Origin: Saccoglossus kowalevskii | Lineage: Eukaryota > Hemichordata > Enteropneusta > Harrimaniidae | Assembly (NCBI RefSeq): GCF_000003605.2 | Contig: NW_003141231.1 | Location: 1-23,866, forward strand | Length of the DNA stretch: 23,866 nt | Direction of reading: 5' to 3' | Part shown: positions 11,192 through 21,980 of the stretch, in pieces | Layout: each line of letters begins with the position of its first letter | Position numbering within the stretch: position 1 is the stretch's first letter | Notes under the pieces: generated by a model | What the model was told of the DNA's origin: nothing | The model's database searches: none | The model's input: the letters and a program-made list of their open reading frames with translations, nothing else | Made by a program: the position numbers and the translations under genes

Positions 11192-12683
11192 AACTCATTC
11201 ATATACCCGACATACTAATTGAGACGTTTACAGCATCAAGCCAACAGAGAAATTCCAATAACAAGTTCATATACCAAGCATATTATTTGAGACGTTTACA
11301 CCATCAAGTCAACAGAGAAATTCCAGTAACACGTTCATATACCAGACATATTAGTTGAAATGTTTACAGCATCAAGCCAACAGAGAAATTCCAGTAACGC
11401 GTTCATATACCAGACATATTAGTTGAGACGTTTACAGCATCAAGCCAACAGAGAAATTCCAGTAACACGTTCATATACCAGACATATTAGTTGAGACGTT
11501 TACACCCTCAAGCCAACAGAGAAATTCCATTAACACGTTCATATACCAGACATATTAGTTGAAATGTTTACAGCATCAAACCAACAGAGGAATTCAATTA
11601 ACACGTTGATATACCATTCATATTAGTTGAGACGTTTACTCCACCAAACCAACAGAGAAATTCCTGTAACACGTTCATATACCCGAACTATTAATTGAGA
11701 CGTTTACAGCATCAAGCCAACAGAGAAATTCCAGAAACACGTTCATAGACCAGACATATTAGTTGAGACGTTTACACCATCAAGTCAACAGAGAAATTCC
11801 AGAAACACGTACATATACCAGACATATCAGTTGAGACGTTTAACAATCAAGCCAACAGAGAAATTCCATTAACACGTTCATATACCAGACATATTAATTG
11901 AGACGTTTACAGCAACAGTACAACAGAGAAAATTCCAGTAACACGTACATATAGCAGACATATCAGTTGAGACGTTTAACAATCAAGCCAACAGAGGAAT
12001 TCCATTAACACGTTCATATACCAGACATATTAATTGAGACGTTTACAGCAACAATGCAACAGAGAAATTCCAGTAACACGTAAATATACCATACATATCA
12101 GTTGAGGCGTTTAACAATCAAGCCAACAGAGAAATCCCAGTAACACGTTCATATACCAGACATATTAGTTGAGACGTTTACACCATCAAGTCAACAGAGA
12201 AATTCCAGAAACACGTACATATACCAGACATATCAGTTGAGACGTTTAACAATCAAGCCAACAGAGAAATTCCATTAACACGTTCATATACCAGACATAT
12301 TAATTGAGACGTTTACAGCAACAATACAACAGAGAAATTCCAGTAACACGTACATATAGCAGACATATCAGTTGAGACGTTTAACAATCAAGCCAACAGA
12401 GAACTTCCAGTAACAAGTTCATATACCAGGCATATTAGTTGAGACGTTTACACCATCAAGTCAACAGAGAAATTCCAGTAACACGTTCATATACCAGACA
12501 TATTAGTTGAAATATTTACAGCATCAAGCCAACAGAGAAATTGCAGTAACACGTTCACATACGAGACATATTAGTTGAGACGTTTACAGCATCAAGCCAA
12601 CAGAGATGTTCCAGTAACACGTTCATATACCAGACATATTAGTTGAGACGTTTACACCATCTAACCAACAGAGGAATTCCAGT
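11192..12683 (+). repeat. 22-monomer higher-order repeat copy, 1,492 bp
   Basis: This is the tandem neighbour of the 1,627-bp reference unit and has the same monomer order a to u. It ends in one hybrid monomer instead of v, w, x. The two copies share private variants: catactaatt at 11,211 and 12,703, aacgcg at 11,397 and 12,888, ggaattcaat at 11,589 and 13,081, and cccgaacta at 11,682 and 13,174. The offset is 1,492 up to about 11,930 and 1,491 after it, because this copy has one extra a in agagaaaattcc. Other differences are cgtaaatatacc near 12,080 (reference cgtacatatacc) and gcaacaatacaac near 12,320, where the reference has gcatcaagtcaac. The near identity argues for a recent tandem duplication. 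Confidence 0.9.
12616..12683 (+). repeat. Hybrid v/x monomer at the higher-order junction
   Basis: The first about 45 bases are type v (gagacgtttacaccat). The remainder is type w/x (aaccaacagaggaattcc), joined at catctaacc near 12,661, with a t not found in either parent. The length stays 68 bp, so register is kept. In the reference unit v, w and x are separate monomers at 14,107, 14,175 and 14,243. The hybrid therefore replaces three monomers by one, a net loss of 136 bp, as expected from unequal exchange between v and x (or w). Confidence 0.85.
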
Positions 12684-13295
12684 AACTCATTCATATACCC
12701 GACATACTAATTGAGACGTTTACAGCATCAAGCCAACAGAGAAATTCCAATAACAAGTTCATATACCAAGCATATTATTTGAGACGTTTACACCATCAAG
12801 TCAACAGAGAAATTCCAGTAACACGTTCATATACCAGACATATTAGTTGAAATGTTTACAGCATCAAGCCAACAGAGAAATTCCAGTAACGCGTTCATAT
12901 ACCAGACATATTAGTTGAGACGTTTACAGCATCAAGCCAACAGAGAAATTCCAGTAACACGTTCATATACCAGACATATTAGTTGAGACGTTTACACCCT
13001 CAAGCCAACAGAGAAATTCCATTAACACGTTCATATACCAGACATATTAGTTGAAATGTTTACAGCATCAAACCAACAGAGGAATTCAATTAACACGTTG
13101 ATATACCATTCATATTAGTTGAGACGTTTACTCCACCAAACCAACAGAGAAATTCCTGTAACACGTTCATATACCCGAACTATTAATTGAGACGTTTACA
13201 GCATCAAGCCAACAGAGAAATTCCAGAAACACGTTCATAGACCAGACATATTAGTTGAGACGTTTACACCATCAAGTCAACAGAGAAATTCCAGA

Positions 13296-13902
13296 AACAC
13301 GTACATATACCAGACATATCAGTTGAGACGTTTAACAATCAAGCCAACAGAGAAATTCCATTAACACGTTCATATACCAGACATATTAATTGAGACGTTT
13401 ACAGCAACAGTACAACAGAGAAATTCCAGTAACACGTACATATAGCAGACATATCAGTTGAGACGTTTAACAATCAAGCCAACAGAGGAATTCCATTAAC
13501 ACGTTCATATACCAGACATATTAATTGAGACGTTTACAGCAACAATGCAACAGAGAAATTCCAGTAACACGTACATATACCATACATATCAGTTGAGGCG
13601 TTTAACAATCAAGCCAACAGAGAAATCCCAGTAACACGTTCATATACCAGACATATTAGTTGAGACGTTTACACCATCAAGTCAACAGAGAAATTCCAGA
13701 AACACGTACATATACCAGACATATCAGTTGAGACGTTTAACAATCAAGCCAACAGAGAAATTCCATTAACACGTTCATATACCAGACATATTAATTGAGA
13801 CGTTTACAGCATCAAGTCAACAGAGAAATTCCAGTAACACGTACATATAGCAGACATATCAGTTGAGACGTTTAACAATCAAGCCAACAGAGAACTTCCA
13901 GT
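13296..13902 (+). repeat. Alternating 67/68-bp monomer zone (135-bp dimers)
   Basis: Nine successive monomers alternate 67, 68, 67, 68, 67, 68, 67, 68, 67 bp. The 67-mers (starts 13296, 13431, 13566, 13701, 13836) share cgtacatata, acatatcag and gtttaacaatc. In that last motif the sequence is one base shorter than gtttacagcatc of the 68-mers. The partner 68-mers mostly carry acatattaattgag and gcaaca, except o. This makes a 135-bp dimer nested in the 24-mer. Similar zones appear at about 4,010-4,610, 5,240-5,830 and 11,805-12,410. Confidence 0.88.
13768..13835 (+). repeat. Monomer q with a conversion-like patch
   Basis: In the sister positions near 12,320, 4,510, 5,730 and 20,250 this monomer carries gcaacaatacaacagag. 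Here the same place reads gcatcaagtcaacagag (about 13,809-13,825), which is the sequence of type o and s monomers. Flanks on both sides match the sisters. A short conversion tract or two close exchanges would explain it. Several independent point changes within about ten bases are less likely. Confidence 0.75.
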
Positions 13903-15979
13903 AACAAGTTCATATACCAGGCATATTAGTTGAGACGTTTACACCATCAAGTCAACAGAGAAATTCCAGTAACACGTTCATATACCAGACATATTAGTTG
14001 AAATATTTACAGCATCAAGCCAACAGAGAAATTGCAGTAACACGTTCACATACGAGACATATTAGTTGAGACGTTTACAGCATCAAGCCAACAGAGATGT
14101 TCCAGTAACACGTTCATATACCAGACATATTAGTTGAGACGTTTACACCATCAAGCCAACAGAGAAATTCCATTAACACGTTCATATACCAGACATATTA
14201 GTTGACATGTTTACAGCATCAAACCAACAGAGGAATTCCAGTAACACGTTCATATACCAGACATATTAGTTGACATGTTTACAGCATCAAACCAACAGAG
14301 GAATTCCAGTAACTCATTCATATACCCGACATATTAATTGAGACGTTTACAGCATCAAGCCAACAGAGAAATTCCAATAACAAGTTCATATACCAAGCAT
14401 ATTATTTGAGAAGTTTACACCATCAAGTCAACAGAGAAATTCCAGTAACACGTTCATATACCAGACATATTAGTTGAAATGTTTACAGCATCAAGCCAAC
14501 AGAGAAATTCCAGTAACACGTTCATATACCAGACATATCAGTTGAGACGTTTAACAATCAAGCCAACAGAGAAATTCCATTAACACGTTCATATATCAGA
14601 CATATTAATTGAGACGTTTACAGCAACAGTACAACAGAGAAATTCCAGTAACACGTACATATAGCAGACATATCAGTTGAGACGTTTAACAATCAAGCCA
14701 ACAGAGGAATTCCATTAACACGTTCATATACCAGACATATTAATTGAGACGTTTACAGCAACAATGCAACAGAGAAATTCCAGTAACACGTACATATACC
14801 ATACATATCAGTTGAAGCGTTTAACAATCAAGCCAACAGAGAAATCCCAGTAACACGTTCATATACCAGACATATTAGTTGAGACGTTTACACCATCAAG
14901 TCAACAGAGAAATTCCAGAAACACGTACATATAGCAGACATATCAGTTGAGACGTTTAACAATCAAGCCAACAGAGAACTTCCAGTAACAAGTTCATATA
15001 CCAGGCATATTAGTTGAGACGTTTACACCATCAAGTCAACAGAGACATTCCAGTAACACGTTCATATACCAGACATATTAGTTGAAATATTTACAGCATC
15101 AAGCCAACAGAGAAATTGCAGTAACACGTTCACATACGAGACATATTAGTTGAGACGTTTACAGCATCAAGCCAACAGAGATGTTCCAGTAACACGTTCA
15201 TATACCAGACATATTAGTTGAGACGTTTACACCATCAAGCCAACAGAGAAATTCCATTAACACGTTCATATACCAGACATATTAGTTGATATGTTTACAG
15301 CATCAAACCAACAGAGGAATTCCAGTAACACGTTCATATACCAGACATATTAGTTGACATGTTTACAGCATCAAACCAACAGAGGAATTCCAGTAACTCA
15401 TTCATATACCCGACATATTAATTGAGACGTTTACAGCATCAAGCCAACAGAGAAATTCCAATAACAAGTTCATATACCAAGCATATTATTTGAGAAGTTT
15501 ACACCATCAAGTCAACAGAGAAATTCCAGTAACACGTTCATATACCAGACATATTAGTTGAAATGTTTACAGCATCAAGCCAACAGAGAAATTCCAGTAA
15601 CACGTTCATATACCAGACATATTAGTTGAGACGTTTACAGCATCAAGCCAACAGAGAAATTCCAGTAACACGTCCATATACCAGACATATTAGTTGAGAC
15701 GTTTACACCCTCAAGCCAACAGAGAAATTCCATTAACACGTTCATATACCAGACATATTAGTTGAAATGTTTACAGCATCAAACCAACAGAGGAATTCCA
15801 TTAACACGTTGATATACCATTCATATTAGTTGAGACGTTTACTCCACCAAGCCAACAGAGAAATTCCTGTAACACGTTCATATACCCGACCTATTAATTG
15901 AGACGTTTACAGCATCAAGCCAACAGAGAAATTCCAGAAACACGTTCATAGACCAGACATATTAGTTGAGACGTTTACA

Positions 15980-17000
15980 CCATCAAGTCAACAGAGAAAT
16001 TCCAGAAACACGTACATATACCAGACATATCAGTTGAGAAGTTTAACAATCAAGCCAACAGAGAAATTCCATTAACACGTTCATATACCAGACATATTAA
16101 TTGAGACGTTTACAGCAACAATACAACAGAGAAATTCCATTAACACGTACATATAGCAGACATATCAATTGAGACGTTTAACAATCAAGCCAACAGAGAA
16201 ATCCCAGTAACACGTTCATATACCAGACATATTAGTTGAGATGTTTACAGCATCAAGCCAACAGAAAAATTCCTGTAACACGTTCATATACCCGACATAT
16301 TAATTGAGACGTTTGCAGTATCAAGCCAACAGAAAAATTCAAGTAACAAGTTCATATACCCGGCATATTAGTTGAAATGTTTACAGCATCAAGCCAACAG
16401 AGAAATTCAAGTAATAAGTTCATAACCCAGACATATTAATTGAGACATTTACAGCAACAATGCAACAGAGAAATTCAAGTAACATGTACATATACCAGAC
16501 ATATCAGTTGAGACGTTTAACAATCAAGGCAACAGAGAAATCCCAGTAACACGTTCATACACCAGACATATTAGTTGAGATGTTTACATCATCAAGCCAA
16601 CATAAATATTCCTGTAACACGTTCATATACCCGACCTATTAATTGAGACGTTTACAGCATCAAGCCAACAGAGAAATTCCAGAAACACGTTCATAGACCA
16701 GACATATTAGTTGAGACGTTTACACCATCAAGTCAACAGAGAAATTCCAGAAGCACGTTCATATACCAGACATATTAGTTGAAATGTTTACAGCATCAAA
16801 CCATCAGAGGAATTCCAGTAACTCATTCATATACCCGGCATATTAATTGAGACGTTTACAGCATCAAGCCAACAGAGAACTTCCAGTTACAAGTTCGTAT
16901 ACCAGGCATATTAGTTGAGACGTTTACACCATCAAGTCAACAGAGAAATTCCAGTAACACGTTCATATACCAGACATATTAGTTGAAATGTTTACAGCAT
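15980..17000 (+). repeat. 1-kb variant-order block, sister of 21,950-22,970
   Basis: At offset 5,972 the two blocks share gttcataaccc, cccggcat, catacacc, aaatattcc, agaagcacg, aaccatcagagg and the a-type monomer with cccggcat (16,820 and 22,792). This copy has aagtaataagttc, gagacattt and cataaatattcc; the other has gagccgttt and cacattccta. They separate near 17,000, where this copy has cctgtaacacg and the other gcagaaacacg with cacaaacgag. Confidence 0.84.
16200..16620 (+). repeat. tttgcagtatc module, copy 2
   Basis: This is the second full copy of the variant-order core, with the same monomer succession as at 2,600-3,070. Small differences are gagatg in place of tatttgagatg at its start, aagtaataag in the monomer before gttcataaccc, and a cataaatattcc where the others have cagaaatattcc. 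Confidence 0.78.
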
Positions 17001-17890
17001 CAAGCCAACAGAGAAATTCCTGTAACACGTTCATATACCAGACATATTAGTTGAGACGTTTACAGCATCAAGCCAACAGAGAAATTCCAGTAACACGTTC
17101 ATATACCAGACATATTAGTTGAAATGTTTACAGCATCAAGCCAACAGAGAAATTCCAGTAACACGTTCATATACCAGACATATTAGTTGAGACGTTTACA
17201 GCATCAAGCCAAGAGAGAAATTCCAGTAACACGTTCATATACCAGACATATTAGTTGAGACGTTTACACCATCAAGCCAACAGAGAAATTCCATTAACAC
17301 GTTCATATACCAGACATATTAGTTGAAATGTTTACAACATCAAACCAACAGAGGAATTCCATTAACACGTTGGTATACCATTCATATTAGTTGGGACGTT
17401 TACTCCACCATGCCAACAGAGAAATTCCTGTAACACGTTCATATACCCGACCTATTAATTGAGACGTTTACAGCATCAAGCCAACAGAGAAATTCCAGAA
17501 ACACGTTCATAGACCAGACATATTAGTTGAGACGTTTACACCATCAAGTCAACAGAGAAATTCCAGAAACACGTACATATACCAGACATATCAGTTGAGA
17601 AGTTTAACAATCAAGCCAACAGAGAAATTCCATTAACACGTTCATATACCAGACATATTAATTGAGACGTTTACAGCAACAATACAACAGAGAAATTCCA
17701 GTAACACGTACATATAGCAGACATATCAGTTGAGACGTTTAACAATCAAGCCAACAGAGAAATCCCTGTAACACGTTCATATACCAGACATATTATTTGA
17801 GATGTTTACAGCATCAAACCAACAGAAAAATTCCTGTAACACGTTCATATACCCGACATATTAATTGAGACGTTTGCAGTATCAAGCCAA
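16614..17890 (+). repeat. 1.28-kb block, sister of 1,490-2,770
   Basis: This is the right-hand copy of the block with agttacaagttcg, aagagagaaattcc, ttggtatacc and ccaccatgcc. It lacks the three small indels seen in the left copy at 2,307-2,452, so it probably shows the ancestral state there. Near 17,890 it diverges, with caacaaaaaaattcaag and atacctgacat. Confidence 0.86.
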
Positions 17891-18880
17891 CAAAAAAATT
17901 CAAGTAACAAGTTCATATACCTGACATATTAGTTGAGACGTTTACACCATCAAGCCAACAGAGAAACTCCATTAACACGTTCATATACCAGACATATTAG
18001 CTGAAATGTTTACAGCATCAAACCAACAGTAGAATTCCAGTAACACGTTCATATACCAGACATATTAGTTGACATGTTTACAGCATCAAACCAACAGAGA
18101 AATTCCAGTAACTCATTCATATACCCGACATATTAATTGAGACGTTTACAGCATCAAGCCAACATAGAAATTCCAATAACAAGTTCATATACCAGACATA
18201 TTAGTTGAGACGTTTACAGCATCAAGCCAACAGAGAAATTCCAGTAATATGTTCATATACCAGACATATTAGTTGAGACGTTTACACCATCAAGCCAACA
18301 GAGAAATTCCATTAACACGTTCATATACCAGACATATTAGTTGAAATGTTTACAGCATCAAACCAACAGAGGAATTCCATTAACACGTTGATATACCAGG
18401 CATATTAGTTGAGACGTTTACTCCATGAAGCCAACAGAGAAATTCCTGTAACACGTTCATATACCCGACCTATTAATTGAGACGTTTACAGCATCAAGCC
18501 AACAGAGAAATTCCAGAAGCACGTTCATATACCAGACATATTAGTTGAAATGTTTACAGCATCAAACCAACAGAGGAATTCGAGTAACTCATGCATATAC
18601 CCGACATATTAATTGAGACGTTTACACCATCAAGCCAACAGAGAACTTCCAGTAACAAGTTCATATACCAGGCATATTAGTTGAGATGTTTACACCATCA
18701 AGTCAACAGAGAAATTCCAGTAGCACGTTCATATACCAGACATATTAGTTGAAATGTTTACAGCATCAAGCCAACAGAGAAATTGCAGTAACACGTTCAC
18801 ATACGAGACATATTAGTTGAGACGTTTACAGCATCAAGCCAACAGAGAAATTCCAGTAACACGTTCATATACCAGACATA
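17885..18880 (+). repeat. 1-kb block, sister of 7,850-8,640
   Basis: This copy carries gaaactcc, the gctgaaatg monomer, a w-like monomer, then three monomers that the left copy lacks (18,110-18,313), then f, ctccatgaag, h, the a-prime monomer at 18,586, s, t and u. The left copy of u-v continues into the indel-rich patch. This copy instead joins a monomer with ttcaagtaacaag at about 18,920. Confidence 0.82.
18110..18313 (+). repeat. Three-monomer (204-bp) presence/absence segment
   Basis: It comprises one a-type monomer (18,110, with catagaaattcc), one hybrid that begins as b (aacaagttc) and continues as d (gagacg, gcatcaagcc), and one v-type with aatatgttc. The segment is absent between the matching flanks near 8,045-8,120. 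The exact 3x68 length and preserved register indicate gain or loss by unequal exchange. Confidence 0.78.
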
Positions 18881-18928
18881 TTAGTTGAGACGTTTACACC
18901 ATCAAGCCAACAGAGAAATTCAAGTAAC

Positions 18929-19305
18929 AAGTTCATATACCAGATATATTAATTGAGACGTTTACAGCAACAATGCAACAGAGAAATTTCCAGTAACACG
19001 TACATATACCAGACATATCAATTGAGACGTTTAACAATCAAGGCAACAGAGAAATCCCAGTAACACGTTCATACACCAGACATATTAGTTGAGATGTTTA
19101 CAACATCAAGCCAACAGAAATATTCCTGTAACACGTTCATACACCCGACCTATTAATTGAGACGTTTACAGCATCAAGCCAACAGAGAAATTCCAGTAAC
19201 AAGTTCATATACCAGGCATATTAGTTGAGACGTTTACACCATCAAGTCAACAGAGAAATTCCAGTAACACGTTCATATACCAGACATATTAGTTGAAATG
19301 TTTAC
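18929..19305 (+). repeat. 0.38-kb block, sister of the window start
   Basis: It has the cagatatatt variant (18,941) and the following six monomers in the same order as 1-375. Differences: aaatttcc, tatcaattgag near 19,017, caacatcaagcc and catacacccgacc near 19,140. Confidence 0.8.
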
Positions 19306-20009
19306 AGCATCAAGCCAACAGAGAAATTGCAGTAACACGTTCACATACGAGACATATTAGTTGAGACGTTTACAGCATCAAGCCAACAGAGAAATTCCAG
19401 TAACACGTTCATATACCAGACATATTAGTTGAGACGTTTACACCATCAAGCCAACAGAGAAATTCCATTAACACGTTCATATACCAGACATATTAGCTGA
19501 AATGTTTACAGCATCAAACCAACAGAGGAATTCCAGTAACACGTTCATATACCGGACATATTAATTGAGACGTTTACAGCAACAATGCAACAGAGAAATT
19601 CCAGTAACACTTTCATATACCAGACATATCAGTTGAGATGTTTACATCATCAAGCCAACAGAAAAATTCCAGTAACACGTACATATACCAGACATATCAG
19701 TTGAGACGTTTAACAATCAAGCCAACAGAGAAATTCCAATAACACGTTCATATACCAGACATATTAGTTGAGACGTTTACAGCATCAAGCCAACCGAGAA
19801 ATTCAAGTAACAAGTTTATATACCAGACATATTAATTGAGACGTTTACAGCAACAATGCAACAGAAAAATTCCAGTAACACGTACATATACCAGACATAT
19901 CAGTTGAGACGTTTAACAATCAAGCCAACAGAGAAATTCCATTAACACGTTCATATACCAGACATATTAGTTGAGACGTTTACAGCATCAATGCAACAGA
20001 GAAATTCCA
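19305..20009 (+). repeat. Rearranged monomer run
   Basis: About ten monomers whose order fits neither the 24-mer nor the variant order throughout. They are t and u (cacatacgag near 19,342), a d-like and a v monomer, gctgaaatg with agaggaattcc, a ccggacat monomer with gcaacaatgc, a hybrid monomer at 19,606-19,673, then 67-mers alternating with gcaacaatgc and gcatcaatgc monomers. Single differences include aaccgagaaattc and aagtttatatacc. Confidence 0.72.
19606..19673 (+). repeat. Hybrid monomer (67-type front, catacacc-type back)
   Basis: The front has acatatcagttgag, typical of 67-mers. The back has atgtttacatcatcaagcc, typical of the 68-bp monomer that normally follows them. The total is 68 bp. 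This is the only monomer noticed with tatcagttgagatg, so it is best read as an in-register exchange product. It also has actttc instead of acgttc at its start. Confidence 0.75.
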
Positions 20010-20890
20010 GTAACACGTACATATACCATACATATCAGTTGAGGCGTTAACAATCAAGCCAACAGAGAAATCCCAGTAACACGTTCATATACCAGACATA
20101 TTAGTTGAGACGTTTACACCATCAAGTCAACAGAGAAATTCCAGAAACACGTACATATACCAGACATATCAGTTGAGACGTTTAACAATCAAGCCAACAG
20201 AGAAATTCCATTAACACGTTCATATACCAGACATATTAATTGAGACGTTTACAGCAACAATACAACAGAGAAATTCCAGTAACACGTACATATAGCAGAC
20301 ATATCAGTTGAGACGTTTAACAATCAAGCCAACAGAGAACTTCCAGTAACAAGTTCATATACCAGGCATATTAGTTGAGACGTTTACACCATCAAGTCAA
20401 CAGAGACATTCCAGTAACACGTTCATATACCAGACATATTAGTTGAAATATTTACAGCATCAAGCCAACAGAGAAATTGCAGTAACACGTTCACATACGA
20501 GACATATTAGTTGAGACGTTTACAGCATCAAGCCAACAGAGATGTTCCAGTAACACGTTCATATACCAGACAAATTAGTTGAGACGTTTACACCATCAAG
20601 CCAACAGAGAAATTCCATTAACACGTTCATTTACCAGGACATATTAGTTGAGACGTTTACAGCATCAAACCAACAGAGGAATTCCAGTAACACGTTCATA
20701 TACCAGACATATTAGTTGACATGTTTACAGCATCAAACCAACAGAGGAATTCCAGTAACTCATTCATATACCCGACATATTAATTGAGACGTTTACAGCA
20801 TCAAGCCAACAGAGAAATTCCAATAACAAGTTCATATACCAAGCATATTATTTGAGAAGTTTACACCATCAAGTCAACAGAGAAATTCCA
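20009..20890 (+). repeat. 0.88-kb block, sister of 5,490-6,370
   Basis: It runs n, o, p, q, r, s, t, u, v, w, x, a (20,757), b. It shares gacaaattag and atttaccaggacat with the left copy only. It ends near 20,890 by switching from the b monomer to agaagcacg and gttaaaatg. Confidence 0.82.
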
Positions 20891-21000
20891 GAAGCACGTT
20901 CATATACCAGACATATTAGTTAAAATGTTTACAGCATCAAACCATCAGAGGAATTCCAGTAACTCATTCATATACCCGGCATATTAATTGAGACGTTTAC
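20891..21000 (+). repeat. Short link with gttaaaatg and aaccatcagagg
   Basis: Little more than one monomer with agaagcacg, gttaaaatg and aaccatcagagg, then an a-type monomer (20,961) with cccggcat. The gttaaaatg variant is otherwise seen only at about 22,751, so this stretch and 22,720-22,830 are sisters (offset about 1,831). Confidence 0.75.
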
Positions 21001-21790
21001 AGCATCAAGCCAACAGAGAAATTCCAGTAACACGTTCATATACCAGACATATTAGTTGAGACGTTTACACCATTAAGTCAACAGAGAAATTCCAGAAACA
21101 CGTACATATACCAAACATATCAGTTGAGACGTTTAACAATCAAGCCAACAGAGAAATTCCATTAACACGTTCATATACCAGACATATTAATTGAGACGTT
21201 TACAGCAACAATACAACAGAGAAATTCCAGTAACACGTACATATAGCAGACATATCAGTTGAGACGTTTAACAATTAAGCCAACAGAGAACTTCCAGTAA
21301 CAAGTTCATATACCAGGCATATTAGTTGAAACGTTTACACCATCAAGTCAACAGAGAAATTCCAGTAACACGTTCATATACCAGACATATTAGTTGAAAT
21401 ATTTACAGCATCAAGCCAACAGAGATATTGCAGTAACACGTTCACATACGAGACATATTAGTTGAGACGTTTACAGCATCAAGCCAACAGAGATGTTCCA
21501 GTAACACGTTCATATACCAGACATATTAGTTGAGACGTTTACACCATCAAGCCAACGGAGAAATTCCATTAACACGTTCATATACCAGGCATATTAGCTG
21601 AAATGTTTACAGCATCAAACCAACAGAGGAATTCCAGTAACACGTTCATATACCAGACATATTAGTTGACATGTTTACAGCATCAAACCAACAGAGGAAT
21701 TCCAGTAACTCATTCATATACCCGACATATTAATTGAGACGTTTACAGCATCAAGCCAACAGAGAAATTCCAATAACAAGTTCATATACC
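21000..21790 (+). repeat. 0.79-kb block, sister of 23,030-23,825
   Basis: Offset is 2,035 (gttcaca 21,440 and gtttaca 23,475; atattagctg 21,591 and 23,626). The order is d, o, p, q, r, s (gaaacg), t (gagatattgcag), u, v, gctgaaatg, x, a. Variants private to this copy: caccattaag, ccaaacat, acaattaag and caacggag. Its middle also matches 3,300-3,790 at offset 17,907. Confidence 0.84.
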
Positions 21791-21980
21791 AGACATATTA
21801 GTTGAAATGTTTACAGCATCAAGCCAACAGAGAAATTCCAGTAACACGTTCATATACCAGACATATTAGTTGAGATGTTTACAGCATCAAGCCAACAGAG
21901 AAATTCCAGTAACACGTTCATATACCAGACATATTAGTTGAGACGTTTACACCATCAAGTCAACAGAGAAATTCCAGAAA
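21790..21980 (+). repeat. Link monomers c, d and gagatg variant
   Basis: About three monomers: the end of a hybrid b/c (aacaagttc, then gaaatg), a d monomer and a gagatg monomer, leading into a gagacg monomer with caccatcaagtc. They join the a monomer at 21,707 to the variant-order block. Confidence 0.7.

Larger units (their letters stand above)
12684..14310 (+). repeat. Reference 24-monomer higher-order repeat, 1,627 bp
   Basis: This is the cleanest higher-order unit. Starts of the 24 monomers (a to x) are 12684, 12752, 12820, 12888, 12956, 13024, 13092, 13160, 13228, 13296, 13363, 13431, 13498, 13566, 13633, 13701, 13768, 13836, 13903, 13971, 14039, 14107, 14175 and 14243. The next a monomer begins at 14311. 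Five monomers (j, l, n, p, r) are 67 bp and the others 68, giving 19x68 + 5x67 = 1,627. Diagnostic motifs: a aactcattc and cccgacat; b ccaagcat and tatttgag; d aacgcg; e caccctcaag; f agaggaattcaa; g cgttgatataccattc; h cccgaacta; i catagacc; k gcaacagtac; l tatagcag; m gcaacaatgc; n ccatacat and gaggcg; s ccaggcat; t gaaatattt; u cacatacgag and gatgttcc; w and x gacatg plus agaggaattc. Lines of descent of most other blocks can be read against this order. Confidence 0.93.
13120..15930 (+). repeat. 2.8-kb block, sister of 3,830-6,775
   Basis: It overlaps the reference 24-mer and continues with a second, shorter unit from the a monomer at 14,311 to the next at 15,395 (1,084 bp, 16 monomers). 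The right part lacks 135 bp relative to the left-hand sister: near 14,930 cgtacatata runs straight into gcagacat, where the sister has two more monomers (about 5,637-5,771). The pair also differs by gttgaagcg (14,815) against gttgaggcg. Confidence 0.86.
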
